64,000 nt of DNA. Origin: G025836975 sp049646585 (GTDB taxonomy: Bacteria > Pseudomonadota > Gammaproteobacteria > Burkholderiales > Burkholderiaceae_B). Position numbers and translations under genes: made by a program. The stretch covers positions 18,286-82,285 of the forward strand of contig JBARWC010000153.1 in assembly GCA_049646585.1 (NCBI GenBank), written 5' to 3'. Shown here in pieces: positions 16,643-24,505 of this stretch (the first letter of the stretch is position 1; each line of letters starts with the position of its first letter). The notes beneath the pieces were generated by a model. The model saw nothing but the letters and a program-made list of their open reading frames with translations, did no database searches and had not been told where the DNA came from.

Positions 16643-17163
16643 GGTTTGTCGTGCAGGTATTGGCGTTCCAGCTGGCGCATCAGGCCGCCGGACAGCGCGC
16701 GTTCAATCAGGAAATCGGGAATCTTCTGGCAGGGTAGTTCCAGCAGCGGCGGGGTGGATGCATCGTCCGCCGTATCGGCGGGCCACACACGCACGAGCGC
16801 ATTGGCGGCATCGATGTCGACCTTCGCGCCATCGGGAATCCGGCCCGCGTCTTCGCACACAATGGCCAGCAGGCCCAGGTTGTAGGCATTGCGAAAATAA
16901 AGGCCGCTGAATGACGGCGCAATCACCGCCTTGACGCCCAGGTGCACCAGCACGCCCACAGCCTGTTCGCGCGACGAGCCGATGCCGAAGTTTTCCTCGG
17001 CCACCAGCACGTCGCCCGGCCGCAGCGATCCGGCCAGATCCGGATAGCGGTTCTCCAGGCAATGGCGGGCAATCTGGTCTATGCCCAGCTTCATATAGGC
17101 GCCCGGCGCCAGGGCGTCGGTATCGATATTGGCGCCCAAGCGCCATACCCTGTGCAAGCTCAT
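16639..17163 (-). CDS. Aconitase/IPM isomerase family hydro-lyase, small (swivel) subunit
   Basis: 174 aa from the ATG at 17163, overlapping the large-subunit stop by 4 nt (ATGA). A longer frame exists upstream but is a shadow. It matches LeuD-type swivel domains: RLGANIDTDALAPGAYMK, then LVAEENFGIGSSREQAVGVL (the GSSREQA substrate loop) and IAPSFSGLYFRNAYNLGLL. It should complete the active site of the 4Fe-4S large subunit and recognise the substrate's side group. It sits in an operon with a lyase rather than with leuA/leuB, so leucine synthesis is unlikely. Dimethylmaleate-, citraconate- or similar hydratase activity is a reasonable guess. Confidence 0.92.
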   Translation of the reverse strand: MSLHRVWRLGANIDTDALAPGAYMKLGIDQIARHCLENRYPDLAGSLRPGDVLVAEENFGIGSSREQAVGVLVHLGVKAVIAPSFSGLYFRNAYNLGLLAIVCEDAGRIPDGAKVDIDAANALVRVWPADTADDASTPPLLELPCQKIPDFLIERALSGGLMRQLERQYLHDKP

Positions 17164-18434
17164 GACGCCTCCGCGAGAATCGAGCGTGGATCGGTGATGC
17201 GGCCGGTCAGCGCCGATGCCGCCACCGTATAGGGCGAGCCCAGGTAGACCTTGGTGTCGGCCGAGCCCATGCGCCCCTTGAAATTGCGGGCCGTGCTGGA
17301 AATGACATTGTCCGCGCCCGCCAGCGCATTGCCATAGCCCGAACAGGCGCCGCAAGACGTTGCAAACAGCTGTGCGCCGGCGTCGATCAGCACTTGCAAA
17401 GTGCCTTCGCGCATCGCGTCGTTCTGGTCCTGCACCGATGCCGGCGCCACCAGCAGCCGCACCGACGGGTCCACCTTGCGATGGCGCAGCACACGTGCCG
17501 CCGCGCGCAGGTCATCCAGCTTGGCGCCTGTGCAAGCGCCTATGTAGGCTACCTGCACAGGCGTGGGCGGCAGATCGCCCACCGCGCAGGTATTGCCCGG
17601 GCTGTGCGGCGCCGCCACCATGGGCGCCAGCGCCGACGCATCGAAGCTGCGGCGGTCGACGGCGGCGTCCGGGTCGGTCCTCCAGTGTTGAGTGTCGATG
17701 TCGCCCTTTACGCCGGCCTGGCGCAGATAATCCACCGTCGTCTGGTCGGGCGCGATCAGGCCCACTTGCGCGCCCAGTTCCGCGCTCATGTTCGACAAGG
17801 TCATGCGCTCGTTCATGGACATCGCGCCGATGGCGCTGCCCGCAAACTCGATCGCGCCATAATTGGCGCCATTCGTGCCGTACAGGCCCGTCATGTGCAG
17901 CATCATGTCCTTGGCGGTTACGCCGGGTTGCAGCACGCCGTTCCAGTCCATCAGGATGGTGTCGGGCACCTTCACCCAGATTTGGCCGCTAACCATCACG
18001 CCCAGCATTTCGGTGCTGCCGATGCCGAACATATAAGCGCCAAAAGCCCCGCCTGTGGGCGAGTGTGAATCGCCGCCCACGCAGAACATGCCCGGCCGTA
18101 GGTGGCCCTGCTGCGGCAGCACCACGTGGCAGATACCGATGGAATCATAGACATGCGGCAACTGCTGGCTGCGCGCCCAATCGCGCGCCAGGGCAAGAAT
18201 GGCGCGCGAATCGTCGTCTTCTTCAGGAACGTAGTGATCCATCACCAGGACCACCTTGGACTTGTCCCAGATGGATGCACCCAGCTTGTCCAGCATGGGC
18301 TTCAGGCGCCGCGGGCCGCTGGAATCATGAAACATCGCCAGGTCGACATTGCAGGTAACGATCTCATGCAGCGCAACCGTGGCCTGGCCGCTGGCATGGG
18401 CGATAAGTTTCTGGGCAAGTGTCTGCGCCGTCAT
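17160..18434 (-). CDS. Aconitase/IPM isomerase family hydro-lyase, large 4Fe-4S subunit
   Basis: 424 aa from the ATG at 18434 (GGAGA about 9 nt upstream); a TTG at 18452 is the alternative. LeuC-like features are VMDHYVPEEDD, VGGDSHSPTGGAFGAYMFGIGSTEM, and the three cluster cysteines: one in YIGACTGAKLDDL and two in SCGACSGYG. It catalyses reversible addition of water to an unsaturated di- or tricarboxylate. It heads a three-gene operon (large, small, lyase) with 4-nt overlaps. The promoter just upstream overlaps a copy of the CTTGTATTGT motif, implying control by the neighbouring GntR. The homoaconitase/IPM assignment is by fold only. Confidence 0.92.
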   Translation of the reverse strand: MTAQTLAQKLIAHASGQATVALHEIVTCNVDLAMFHDSSGPRRLKPMLDKLGASIWDKSKVVLVMDHYVPEEDDDSRAILALARDWARSQQLPHVYDSIGICHVVLPQQGHLRPGMFCVGGDSHSPTGGAFGAYMFGIGSTEMLGVMVSGQIWVKVPDTILMDWNGVLQPGVTAKDMMLHMTGLYGTNGANYGAIEFAGSAIGAMSMNERMTLSNMSAELGAQVGLIAPDQTTVDYLRQAGVKGDIDTQHWRTDPDAAVDRRSFDASALAPMVAAPHSPGNTCAVGDLPPTPVQVAYIGACTGAKLDDLRAAARVLRHRKVDPSVRLLVAPASVQDQNDAMREGTLQVLIDAGAQLFATSCGACSGYGNALAGADNVISSTARNFKGRMGSADTKVYLGSPYTVAASALTGRITDPRSILAEAS

Positions 18435-18490
18435 GGGATGGGTCTCCAGCAATAAACGCGGCTGGTCCGATTCGGGCCAGAACGGGCTTC

Positions 18491-18520
18491 ATTGTAGAGA
18501 TGTACTTATAACAATACAAG
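18491..18520 (-). promoter_or_regulatory. Promoter and GntR-type site of the hydratase/lyase operon
   Basis: Read on the - strand, TTGTAT (18519-18514), a 17-nt spacer and TACAAT (18496-18491) form a plausible promoter 57 nt from the ATG. The -35 lies inside CTTGTATTGTTATAAG (18520-18505), an imperfect dyad CTTGTA-TTGT-TATAAG. Its first ten bases equal those of the dyad at 13935. A bound GntR protein would cover the -35. Confidence 0.5.
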
Positions 18521-18583
18521 TTGGTTCGGCAATAAAAGCCAGAATCCAGCGTCAGATCATTTATAACAGTTGCCTTTTGGGGC

Positions 18584-18898
18584 TCAAAGCGTTGCCAAGC
18601 GCTCAACCGTATCTGGGTAGCGTTGCACCAGCCGAATTAATAACGCGGCCTGGGCATTGGGCCTGGCACGGCCTTGCTCCCAGTTCTCGAGCGTACGTGG
18701 ATTGGTGCGCAGATAACGCGCAAACACACCGCGCGACAAATGCAGGTGAGTGCGCAAGGTCAACAGTTCTTCGGCGGTGATATCCGGCGCAGGCGCCGAA
18801 TCCATGGTGTGGTGGCGTAGGGTGACCTTGCCCTCGCGAGCTTTCGCCAGGGCTTCGAAGCCTTCCGTTAACTCGGTAAACAGATTCCGTTTGGTCAT
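18584..18898 (-). CDS. Orphan XRE antitoxin-like protein (HigA/NadS type)
   Basis: 104 aa. The pattern LFTELTEGFEALAKAREGKVTL, then PAPDITAEELLTLRTHLHLS, RGVFARYLRTNPRTLENWEQGRARP and a Leu-rich tail, is typical of antitoxins encoded just downstream of RelE-fold toxins (NadS/HigA-2 group). The helix-turn-helix spans about residues 48-90. The toxin gene normally directly upstream is missing: only about 30 codons resembling its N terminus remain, with an in-frame stop. The protein may persist as a regulator binding the dyad at 19002-19020. Confidence 0.85.
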   Translation of the reverse strand: MTKRNLFTELTEGFEALAKAREGKVTLRHHTMDSAPAPDITAEELLTLRTHLHLSRGVFARYLRTNPRTLENWEQGRARPNAQAALLIRLVQRYPDTVERLATL

Positions 18899-18989
18899 TG
18901 TGTTCTCGCCTGAGTTTCGCGTCGAAGCAATGCATCATTCATATGCAGTCGCGATATCGTTTGAGAGTTGGTAGCTCGACAAAAAGCGC
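18899..18989 (-). pseudogene. Decayed N-terminal remnant of a RelE-fold toxin gene
   Basis: On the - strand directly before the orphan antitoxin, one frame reads ALFVELPTLKRYRDCI, a stop, then MMHCFDAKLRRE. From memory, toxins paired with this antitoxin type begin with a (M)FVELP-x-F-x-R-x-R segment followed by a short acidic stretch and an F-R-x-L-Q-like helix; this fragment follows that order with no ATG, a stop codon and the rest deleted. The fragment is short, so the call is tentative. Confidence 0.4.
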
Positions 18990-19001
18990 TTCTGTAAAAA
19001 G

Positions 19002-19020
19002 TATACGTAATTTGCGTATA
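19002..19020. promoter_or_regulatory. 19-bp dyad upstream of the orphan antitoxin
   Basis: TATACG...CGTATA with nearly symmetrical interior (TATACGTAA, one central base, TTGCGTATA; one mismatch) lies between the orphan XRE gene (-) and the orphan VapB gene (+). It is a plausible operator for the XRE protein at 18584-18898; it sits just before the toxin remnant, where such operators normally lie. Confidence 0.5.
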
Positions 19021-19109
19021 AATATCGAGTGCCTATCTACTATCTATCTTGCTAGTTCCGACAAGTTATGCATATGCTTTGGTATATGCCAATGGTAAAG
19101 GTGATCATC

Positions 19110-19334
19110 ATGAGCCATGTAGCCAAGCTATTTTCTATCGGCCGTAGCCAGGCCGTTCGTTTGCCAGCCACGTATAGGTTCGCTTCTAAAGAAGTCTTTA
19201 TACGCAAAGACCCGGAAACCGGCGATGTCGTCTTGTCTTGCAAACCAGAGACATGGGACGGCTTTTTCCGAACAATAAAAGGCGGAGTTGAGCAAGACAA
19301 TTTTCTGGACCGAGATGAGCGTGGACAAGGCTAG
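19110..19334 (+). CDS. vapB: Orphan VapB-type (AbrB fold) antitoxin
   Basis: 74 aa from the ATG at 19110 (AAGG upstream); earlier in-frame Met codons lack a ribosome site. The core MSHVAKLFSIGRSQAVRLPA, then EVFIRKDPETGDVVLS, is the swapped-hairpin AbrB/VapB DNA-binding domain, and the tail WDGFFRTIKGG is the usual VapC-binding segment. VapC normally begins at or just before the vapB stop. Here the next gene, ydcF-like, starts its 3' end 11 nt downstream on the other strand, so vapC has been lost. The locus marks the left edge of the polysaccharide region. Confidence 0.85.
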   Translation: MSHVAKLFSIGRSQAVRLPATYRFASKEVFIRKDPETGDVVLSCKPETWDGFFRTIKGGVEQDNFLDRDERGQG

Positions 19335-19344
19335 AGCCTACCGC

Positions 19345-20094
19345 CTACCGCCGCAACCCATACCACCCCATCCCCACCCATTCCCGTATCGCTATATTGC
19401 TAAGGTTCAAATACCTGGCCTGTGGGATGAAATTCATGGCGCCTTTCATATCAACGGTATGGAACCCCGTGGGGGCGGGTATTACCGTGAAGCCTGCCTG
19501 CTCGAACACGCGTTTGGCTCTGGGCATGTGCCAGGCATGCGTGACCAGCGCAATGGTACTAACGCCGTCGGCCTGAAGCATCTTCCACGACAACGCGGCG
19601 TTCTCGGCCGTATTGTTGGATTCAACCTCGAGCCAGCGCACCGGAACGTTGAACAGCGATTCCAGCTCGCGCTTCATCACCCAGCCTTCGGCTTCGCCGC
19701 CGCTTGGGTTGCCGCCGGTGACCAGGATGGGAAGGTCGTGATGGTTGTGGAGGAAGGCGGCGTAGCGTAGGCGCTCCAGCGTGAATCCGTTTGAGACGTC
19801 GGCGGCGTACTCGGGCTGGTTGTGGTCGATGCCGCCGCCTAGTACGACGATGGCTCGGGCTTGGGCTAGATCCGACGGCGATACGGCCGGATAGACTTCC
19901 AGTGTCCGGATCAGATGCATAGCCGTAAAGGGCATGCCTAGTACGGCCAGCGTCACTATTCCCAAGGTGATTGCGGCCGAGCCCGACCTACGATACCGGC
20001 TCCAAAGCAGAACGCATCCTGTAAGCAACAGCAGCAGCAAGCTGCCCGGCAGTAGCACGACTTGGGAAAGTAAGCTATTCAAAGTCGAGGTCAC
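19345..20094 (-). CDS. YdcF/ElyC-like DUF218 membrane protein
   Basis: 249 aa. Two N-terminal membrane segments (about residues 10-30 and 38-58) precede a DUF218 domain: ARAIVVLGGGIDHN, SNGFTLERLRYAAFLHN, PILVTGGNPSGGEAEGWVMK, ESNNTAENAALSWKML and VTHAWHMPRAKRVFEQAGF. Family members (SanA, ElyC, YdcF) act in envelope or polyprenyl-phosphate-linked glycan metabolism; the reaction is not settled. Here it is the last gene of the - strand set after the O-antigen ligase-like gene, consistent with an envelope role. It converges on orphan vapB. Confidence 0.9.
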   Translation of the reverse strand: MTSTLNSLLSQVVLLPGSLLLLLLTGCVLLWSRYRRSGSAAITLGIVTLAVLGMPFTAMHLIRTLEVYPAVSPSDLAQARAIVVLGGGIDHNQPEYAADVSNGFTLERLRYAAFLHNHHDLPILVTGGNPSGGEAEGWVMKRELESLFNVPVRWLEVESNNTAENAALSWKMLQADGVSTIALVTHAWHMPRAKRVFEQAGFTVIPAPTGFHTVDMKGAMNFIPQARYLNLSNIAIREWVGMGWYGLRR

Positions 20095-20137
20095 TATGCT
20101 CCCCCCGCTTGGTTGTCTTTATGAGGGGTGGTGGTCG

Positions 20138-21487
20138 TTATGGTTCTATATTTGCAGCTCGCTCTTCAGCCCGCATGCATGCCCATAATGTCATCAGCGT
20201 TACCAGAAAAAACAGCAGGATGTCATTGCGATACAAGCTTACATAGGTTAGTCCCAGGATGGCATATACAGCCAGCAGGCTGGCACCGGAAATAGCCAAG
20301 ATTCGTATATTCAAGCTTTGTGCGCGCAGCTTTTGGCAGAAGTACCAAAAAGGAAGAATAAACAGTGCCAAAATAGCAAGCAACCCGACTAAACCTTGAA
20401 AAACTAGAGTTTCCAAGTACATATTATGGGTGTGAGCTAGCTCTAGTGCGTAGGGATCCAAGGTCCCTTGAGCGACCTGCCATTCCAACTGGTCGCGATA
20501 CTCCTTCACGCCCCAGCCTAATAGCGGCTTCTCCACCATATTGTTGATTGCAGCGTGCCACACCAAAAAGCGCCCGCCGATGGATCCTGTAACCACACCA
20601 TGATCAATATAGTTGCTGATATCTGTTACTGCGTTTCTATAGCCTCTGTTGATGCGGTTATTGGGGGCTGTAGTGAGCCAGACGCTTACTGCGAGAAGCA
20701 GTACTAGAATGACCCCAAGCATTTTGCGTAAATTACGCCTACTGAACAACCCTATGCAAAATAATATGAACACGATCGGAAGAGCCACCCACGCTCCGCG
20801 TGTGCCAGACATAAGAGAGCCGTACCAAGCGCCTAGGGCACCCAAGCCTAGTGCCAGTCGCCACCACCATACACTAGTCAGAGTTTCGCGGCGCGCCCAT
20901 ATCATGCCTGCAATGCAGAGTATGCACAGCATGGTGCAGATGGCTCCATAGCGTACTCCGTTGCTGAGACCGTCAGCTTCGATCCATCCCAATATGCTTA
21001 TCTGCCAGAACGCGATGCTTGCCGCAGTGCAGCCGCTCAGTGCGATGCCGGCCCATAGCCATTTTAGGCGGGGTGGAAACTGCATAAGCAAAAGGAATAT
21101 GGGGATTGCCAATAGGTAACGGCTAGAGATGTCCAGGTCTCGCAGGCTGTTCCCATGGACCAAAAAGGTAAGTACACCAACCCCGAAAACTCCCAGCAAT
21201 ATCCATATATAGGATTTGTCTTGAGCTGTAAGTTGAAAGGACGGCCTGTGAGCTATCCAAGCAATACTGGTCAACAGCAGCAAGCCTACGCCATATGAAT
21301 AGCCAGACGGCAGTGGTTGATTGATGGCATAGAAAAGAAAAATGGAAAAGGAAGTTACTGATGTAAAAATACTTCTATTGGCGGCAATATTGGGCATGAT
21401 AGGGTACAGGGGTGGCAACATGCGTAAATATACTGTAGCTTGCCAGGCGAATATTGGCGACGCTATCGTGCTCCAAAGCCCGTGCAC
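20138..21487 (-). CDS. O-antigen ligase/polymerase (WaaL/Wzy_C family)
   Basis: Up to 449 aa with about ten hydrophobic segments and a periplasmic Wzy_C loop (about residues 215-390) containing SGTRGAWVALP, GGRFLVWHAAINNMVEKPLLGWG and the HTHNMYLETLVFQGLVG motif whose first His is conserved in ligases and polymerases. WaaL-type proteins transfer polymer from undecaprenyl diphosphate to lipid A core; Wzy enzymes of the same fold polymerise repeats. The start is uncertain: the longest frame overlaps the preceding transferase by 25 nt, and Met codons at 21421 and 21397 are alternatives with no clear ribosome site. It is transcribed with the initiating transferase upstream. Confidence 0.88.
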   Translation of the reverse strand: MHGLWSTIASPIFAWQATVYLRMLPPLYPIMPNIAANRSIFTSVTSFSIFLFYAINQPLPSGYSYGVGLLLLTSIAWIAHRPSFQLTAQDKSYIWILLGVFGVGVLTFLVHGNSLRDLDISSRYLLAIPIFLLLMQFPPRLKWLWAGIALSGCTAASIAFWQISILGWIEADGLSNGVRYGAICTMLCILCIAGMIWARRETLTSVWWWRLALGLGALGAWYGSLMSGTRGAWVALPIVFILFCIGLFSRRNLRKMLGVILVLLLAVSVWLTTAPNNRINRGYRNAVTDISNYIDHGVVTGSIGGRFLVWHAAINNMVEKPLLGWGVKEYRDQLEWQVAQGTLDPYALELAHTHNMYLETLVFQGLVGLLAILALFILPFWYFCQKLRAQSLNIRILAISGASLLAVYAILGLTYVSLYRNDILLFFLVTLMTLWACMRAEERAANIEP

Positions 21488-22734
21488 ATGGTTCGTATAG
21501 TCAAAAGCAATATAAAGATGTCCAAAAAAACGGAGCAGTGTTTTATGTAATAGAAGTCATGTTCGATCTTTTCACGTGTTTGATCGATATTAGTGGCGTA
21601 GCCCTGCCGCACCTGAGCCCACCCGGTGATCCCAGGCTTGACTACGTGGCGATAGATATAAAAAGGCAGCTCTTCGTCGAATTGCTGTACGAAGGCGGGT
21701 TGTTCGGGGCGAGGGCCGATCAGGCTCATGTCGCCCCTTAGCACGTTATAGAATTGTGGCAGTTCGTCGATACGATACCTACGGATGATGCGCCCAACGC
21801 GGGTGATGCGGGGATCGTCTTCGCCTGCAAATTGCGCTGGAGCTTTGTCATTTACCCGCATACTGCGAAGTTTAAAGATGGTGAATGGTCTATTGCCGCG
21901 TCCTATACGCATTTGTGTATAAAAGGCGGGGCCACGGCTTTCCAGCTTGATGAGCGTGGCTGCGATGGACACTATCAGTAAAGTAATGGGTAGCGTTGCA
22001 AGGATAAGCCCCCAGTCCATAACGGTTTTGACGAATTCGTAAAAACGTGAGGGCAGTAAAGACCCCAACTCGTTCTCTGACATACGATTGATACGGACAC
22101 GCCCCGTCACTGACTCATACACCGATCGAGCATTGTGTACTGCAATACGATCCAAGGCGCATCGTGCTAGGAATCGCTCCCACTCAGGAGTCAGGCACTC
22201 AAAATCAGCAACTACTGCATCGTAGCGTATGCCTTTAAGGTCAGGTTCTGTCAGTTCACGCGCATCGATAGACTGAACGCTTAATAGCTCGCCGGCCTGA
22301 CCAAGATTGATCACTGCTAGCTTGGGTTTCCGATAGCGCTCAGTCAGTATGATTTCGATTTGAAACCAAATAATCGCCATCAGTGCGCTAATGCCAAGGA
22401 GGAAGCGAGACACTTCGGTATGGAAAATCAAAGGAACAAGAGCAGCTAAAAGATAAATAACAACGATTTGAGGTACTACTAATCCAATACTACGGGCCCC
22501 TGGGAAGCGCGACATAATGCGCGAAATACTAAAATTTGCGATTAATAGTGCTGCGCTTGATGCGATAAGTGCTCCCTGTTGCCCGCTGTTCGGATCTACA
22601 AAAACGAAATTTCCCCAGTACGCAAGTGAAGGTAAAGCTACTGTCACAACCCAACCGGCTGCTATCAAAAAAAGAGGTGAGAGAAGTAGGCGTTCGTAAA
22701 GTTTGGCATGCCGGCGATGACGTAGTGGAGCCAT
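21463..22734 (-). CDS. Polyprenyl-phosphate sugar-1-phosphate transferase, WcaJ/WbaP type
   Basis: 423 aa: about five N-terminal membrane segments, a partly degenerate Rossmann-like central region, then the catalytic bacterial sugar-transferase domain from about residue 235. The latter shows KLRSMRVNDKAPAQF, RRYRIDELPQFYNVLRGDMS (the Asp-Glu pair), LIGPRPEQPAF and KPGITGWAQVRQGYA. It loads the first sugar-1-phosphate onto undecaprenyl phosphate at the inner membrane. WcaJ-like enzymes use hexose-1-P such as glucose or galactose. Two smaller PglC-type initiators exist elsewhere in the window, so it may start a different glycan. Confidence 0.92.
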   Translation of the reverse strand: MAPLRHRRHAKLYERLLLSPLFLIAAGWVVTVALPSLAYWGNFVFVDPNSGQQGALIASSAALLIANFSISRIMSRFPGARSIGLVVPQIVVIYLLAALVPLIFHTEVSRFLLGISALMAIIWFQIEIILTERYRKPKLAVINLGQAGELLSVQSIDARELTEPDLKGIRYDAVVADFECLTPEWERFLARCALDRIAVHNARSVYESVTGRVRINRMSENELGSLLPSRFYEFVKTVMDWGLILATLPITLLIVSIAATLIKLESRGPAFYTQMRIGRGNRPFTIFKLRSMRVNDKAPAQFAGEDDPRITRVGRIIRRYRIDELPQFYNVLRGDMSLIGPRPEQPAFVQQFDEELPFYIYRHVVKPGITGWAQVRQGYATNIDQTREKIEHDFYYIKHCSVFLDIFILLLTIRTMCTGFGAR

Positions 22735-23167
22735 AGTGTCCGAAGAAATAAAGCATGGGTTTAAATAGTGCGGAAGAGAGCTTCAAAGGAGAGCGGGGGA
22801 CAGTCAGCAAGCCGCAGCATAGTGTTATGGCGTTAATTATAGTCATAACGCGCTTATGATATAGTTATTGATTGACCCCAACAATGCGACTGCATCAAGC
22901 TGTAGCACTTCGCATTTTTCTAGGCTGTTATTTTTTAATACCGTTTAGCTGAGAAAACTGTTAATGCGGCATAATCTGAATAATAAATATGCCCATCTCA
23001 GATATAGCAGGCGGTAACTCGAGCGTGTAGAGCATATTGAGCTTCTGCGGTGTTGCCAATCACAGGACGACACCAGCAAATTATATGCAACTTCGGTGCG
23101 TGCTATCGTTGCTGTGCAACGAGCTATTGGCACAGCAATAATGAAAGTATTGTGTGATACAAAGTTT
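22735..23167. promoter_or_regulatory. AT-rich divergent intergenic region
   Basis: It separates the - strand transferase/ligase unit from the + strand polymerase/flippase operon and must hold both promoters. A 6-bp inverted repeat GCGTTA/TAACGC (22830-22851, 10-nt loop) lies in it. GGCGGTA at 23010-23016, followed a few bases later by GCGTG, faintly recalls the RfaH ops element but is interrupted, so it is not called. No ORF of interest and no RNA gene is apparent. Confidence 0.5.
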
Positions 23168-24505
23168 ATGGAAAAAACAGTTATAAGCACTGTGCCTAAG
23201 AGTGTTGTCACTGGACTATTAATAGTTCCGCTGGTGTTGATGAGCTTGGGTGATCTACGAAACGAGGTTACTCCACTTGGTTATTGGGTATTGTGGGGTA
23301 TTTGGGCCGTAGCCACGACAGTTGTCTTGTCTCCTTGGCGCTCGCATATCGTTCGGCAACAACCTCCCCTTCTTATATTGCTATCTTTCGGGGTGTTGAT
23401 CTCCGGAATGGTGTTATCGGGGCTGGTTAATCATGACACGGCATCGATATATCAAGCGGTGAAGATTTCAGTTATTTGCGGGTTATTCCTGGTGATGTGG
23501 CTGATGGCAGTTCGCTTAAGCCCCCCTCAAGTGCTTGTTGCAATGTATTTGGCGGTAGCTGTATCGGTGTTATGTTTTTTTGTGTTGGCGTTGTTCGGTG
23601 GGCATTTAGAAAATATCGAGGGCCGCCAAGGCAGCATATTTGCGTGGTTTGGTTCCATGTGGAAGGCCGGTGCATTTTTTCTTCCTGTGTTTATCGCTGA
23701 TCTGATTGTGCGACCCAAGGCCTGGGCTATAAACAGCTTTGCAATTGCCGCGTGCCTGTTTTTAGTTTTGCTTGATGGCAGCCGCACCGGACTACTACTG
23801 ATCATTGCTGTTTTAGGCGCTAGCGGCGTAATGCTCTGGTGGCGTAGGGATCTCGGGCCAGTGCTTCGACGCCCGAAATGGGTTTTACTGGCCGCGTGTT
23901 GCCTCGGGGGGCTATTTTTGATTAACGCCGCTATAAAAACCCAAACCAGTTCCCGCTCTGTAATCGTAGTAGCCGGCGTGGCTAAAGCGACTGAACCCGT
24001 GGCGCCAGCGCCAACTCCACCGCCTGAGCTTGGCTCGACGCTGGGAAAATTTGAAAACGTTGCAGAGAGTGCACTAGCGCCTCTTGTTAAAACGCGCCTG
24101 GGTAGTGGAGATGATGCACGAGTAACATTGTTGAGAAACGGGTTTATGAAGGTGGCTGCGTGCTTGCCCTTGGGTTGCGGCTTCGGCTCAACGGCCTCTG
24201 AGATCAGCACAGGTGCGTCTTTGTACGTACACAATGCTTACCTAGCTGCATCAGCGGATTTCGGTATGCTCGGCTTGATCGGAATGCTGGGGTTCTTGTT
24301 GTGTTCAATATTGCCGCTTCGCCTTATGTTAGATAGGTCAGCCCCTTCTACACAGGCTTATTATGTGGGAGGGTTGGCGGGGTCGGGATTGGCGTATAGC
24401 GCTACTTTGGCGCTGCACACATTTACCAGCGAGATGTCGGAGTGGGGTTATCTAGTCTTTGCTCTGGCCTTTGCTTGGTCTTTTTTCCGACGGTGCGATG
24501 GGTAA
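23168..24505 (+). CDS. O-antigen polymerase/ligase-like membrane protein (Wzy candidate)
   Basis: About 445 aa from the ATG at 23168; ATG at 23141 and GTG at 23096 are alternatives, none with a clear ribosome site. About eleven membrane segments surround a large periplasmic loop (about residues 235-380). The loop has LLDGSRTGLLLI before it and LPLGCGFGSTASEI and SLYVHNAYLAASADFGMLGLIG after it, the HNAYL motif of the Wzy_C family. Next to a flippase and glycosyltransferases it is the best polymerase candidate for this sub-locus. The loop carries a Pro-rich insert (EPVAPAPTPPPELG). It overlaps the flippase start by 8 nt. Confidence 0.85.
   Translation: MEKTVISTVPKSVVTGLLIVPLVLMSLGDLRNEVTPLGYWVLWGIWAVATTVVLSPWRSHIVRQQPPLLILLSFGVLISGMVLSGLVNHDTASIYQAVKISVICGLFLVMWLMAVRLSPPQVLVAMYLAVAVSVLCFFVLALFGGHLENIEGRQGSIFAWFGSMWKAGAFFLPVFIADLIVRPKAWAINSFAIAACLFLVLLDGSRTGLLLIIAVLGASGVMLWWRRDLGPVLRRPKWVLLAACCLGGLFLINAAIKTQTSSRSVIVVAGVAKATEPVAPAPTPPPELGSTLGKFENVAESALAPLVKTRLGSGDDARVTLLRNGFMKVAACLPLGCGFGSTASEISTGASLYVHNAYLAASADFGMLGLIGMLGFLLCSILPLRLMLDRSAPSTQAYYVGGLAGSGLAYSATLALHTFTSEMSEWGYLVFALAFAWSFFRRCDG

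Noticed and set aside
23010..23028. JUMPstart/ops-like GGCGGTA...GCGTG before the polymerase-flippase operon
   Set aside because: The RfaH ops element is contiguous and followed by a T-rich pause; here it is interrupted by several bases and lacks the rest, so the match is probably chance.
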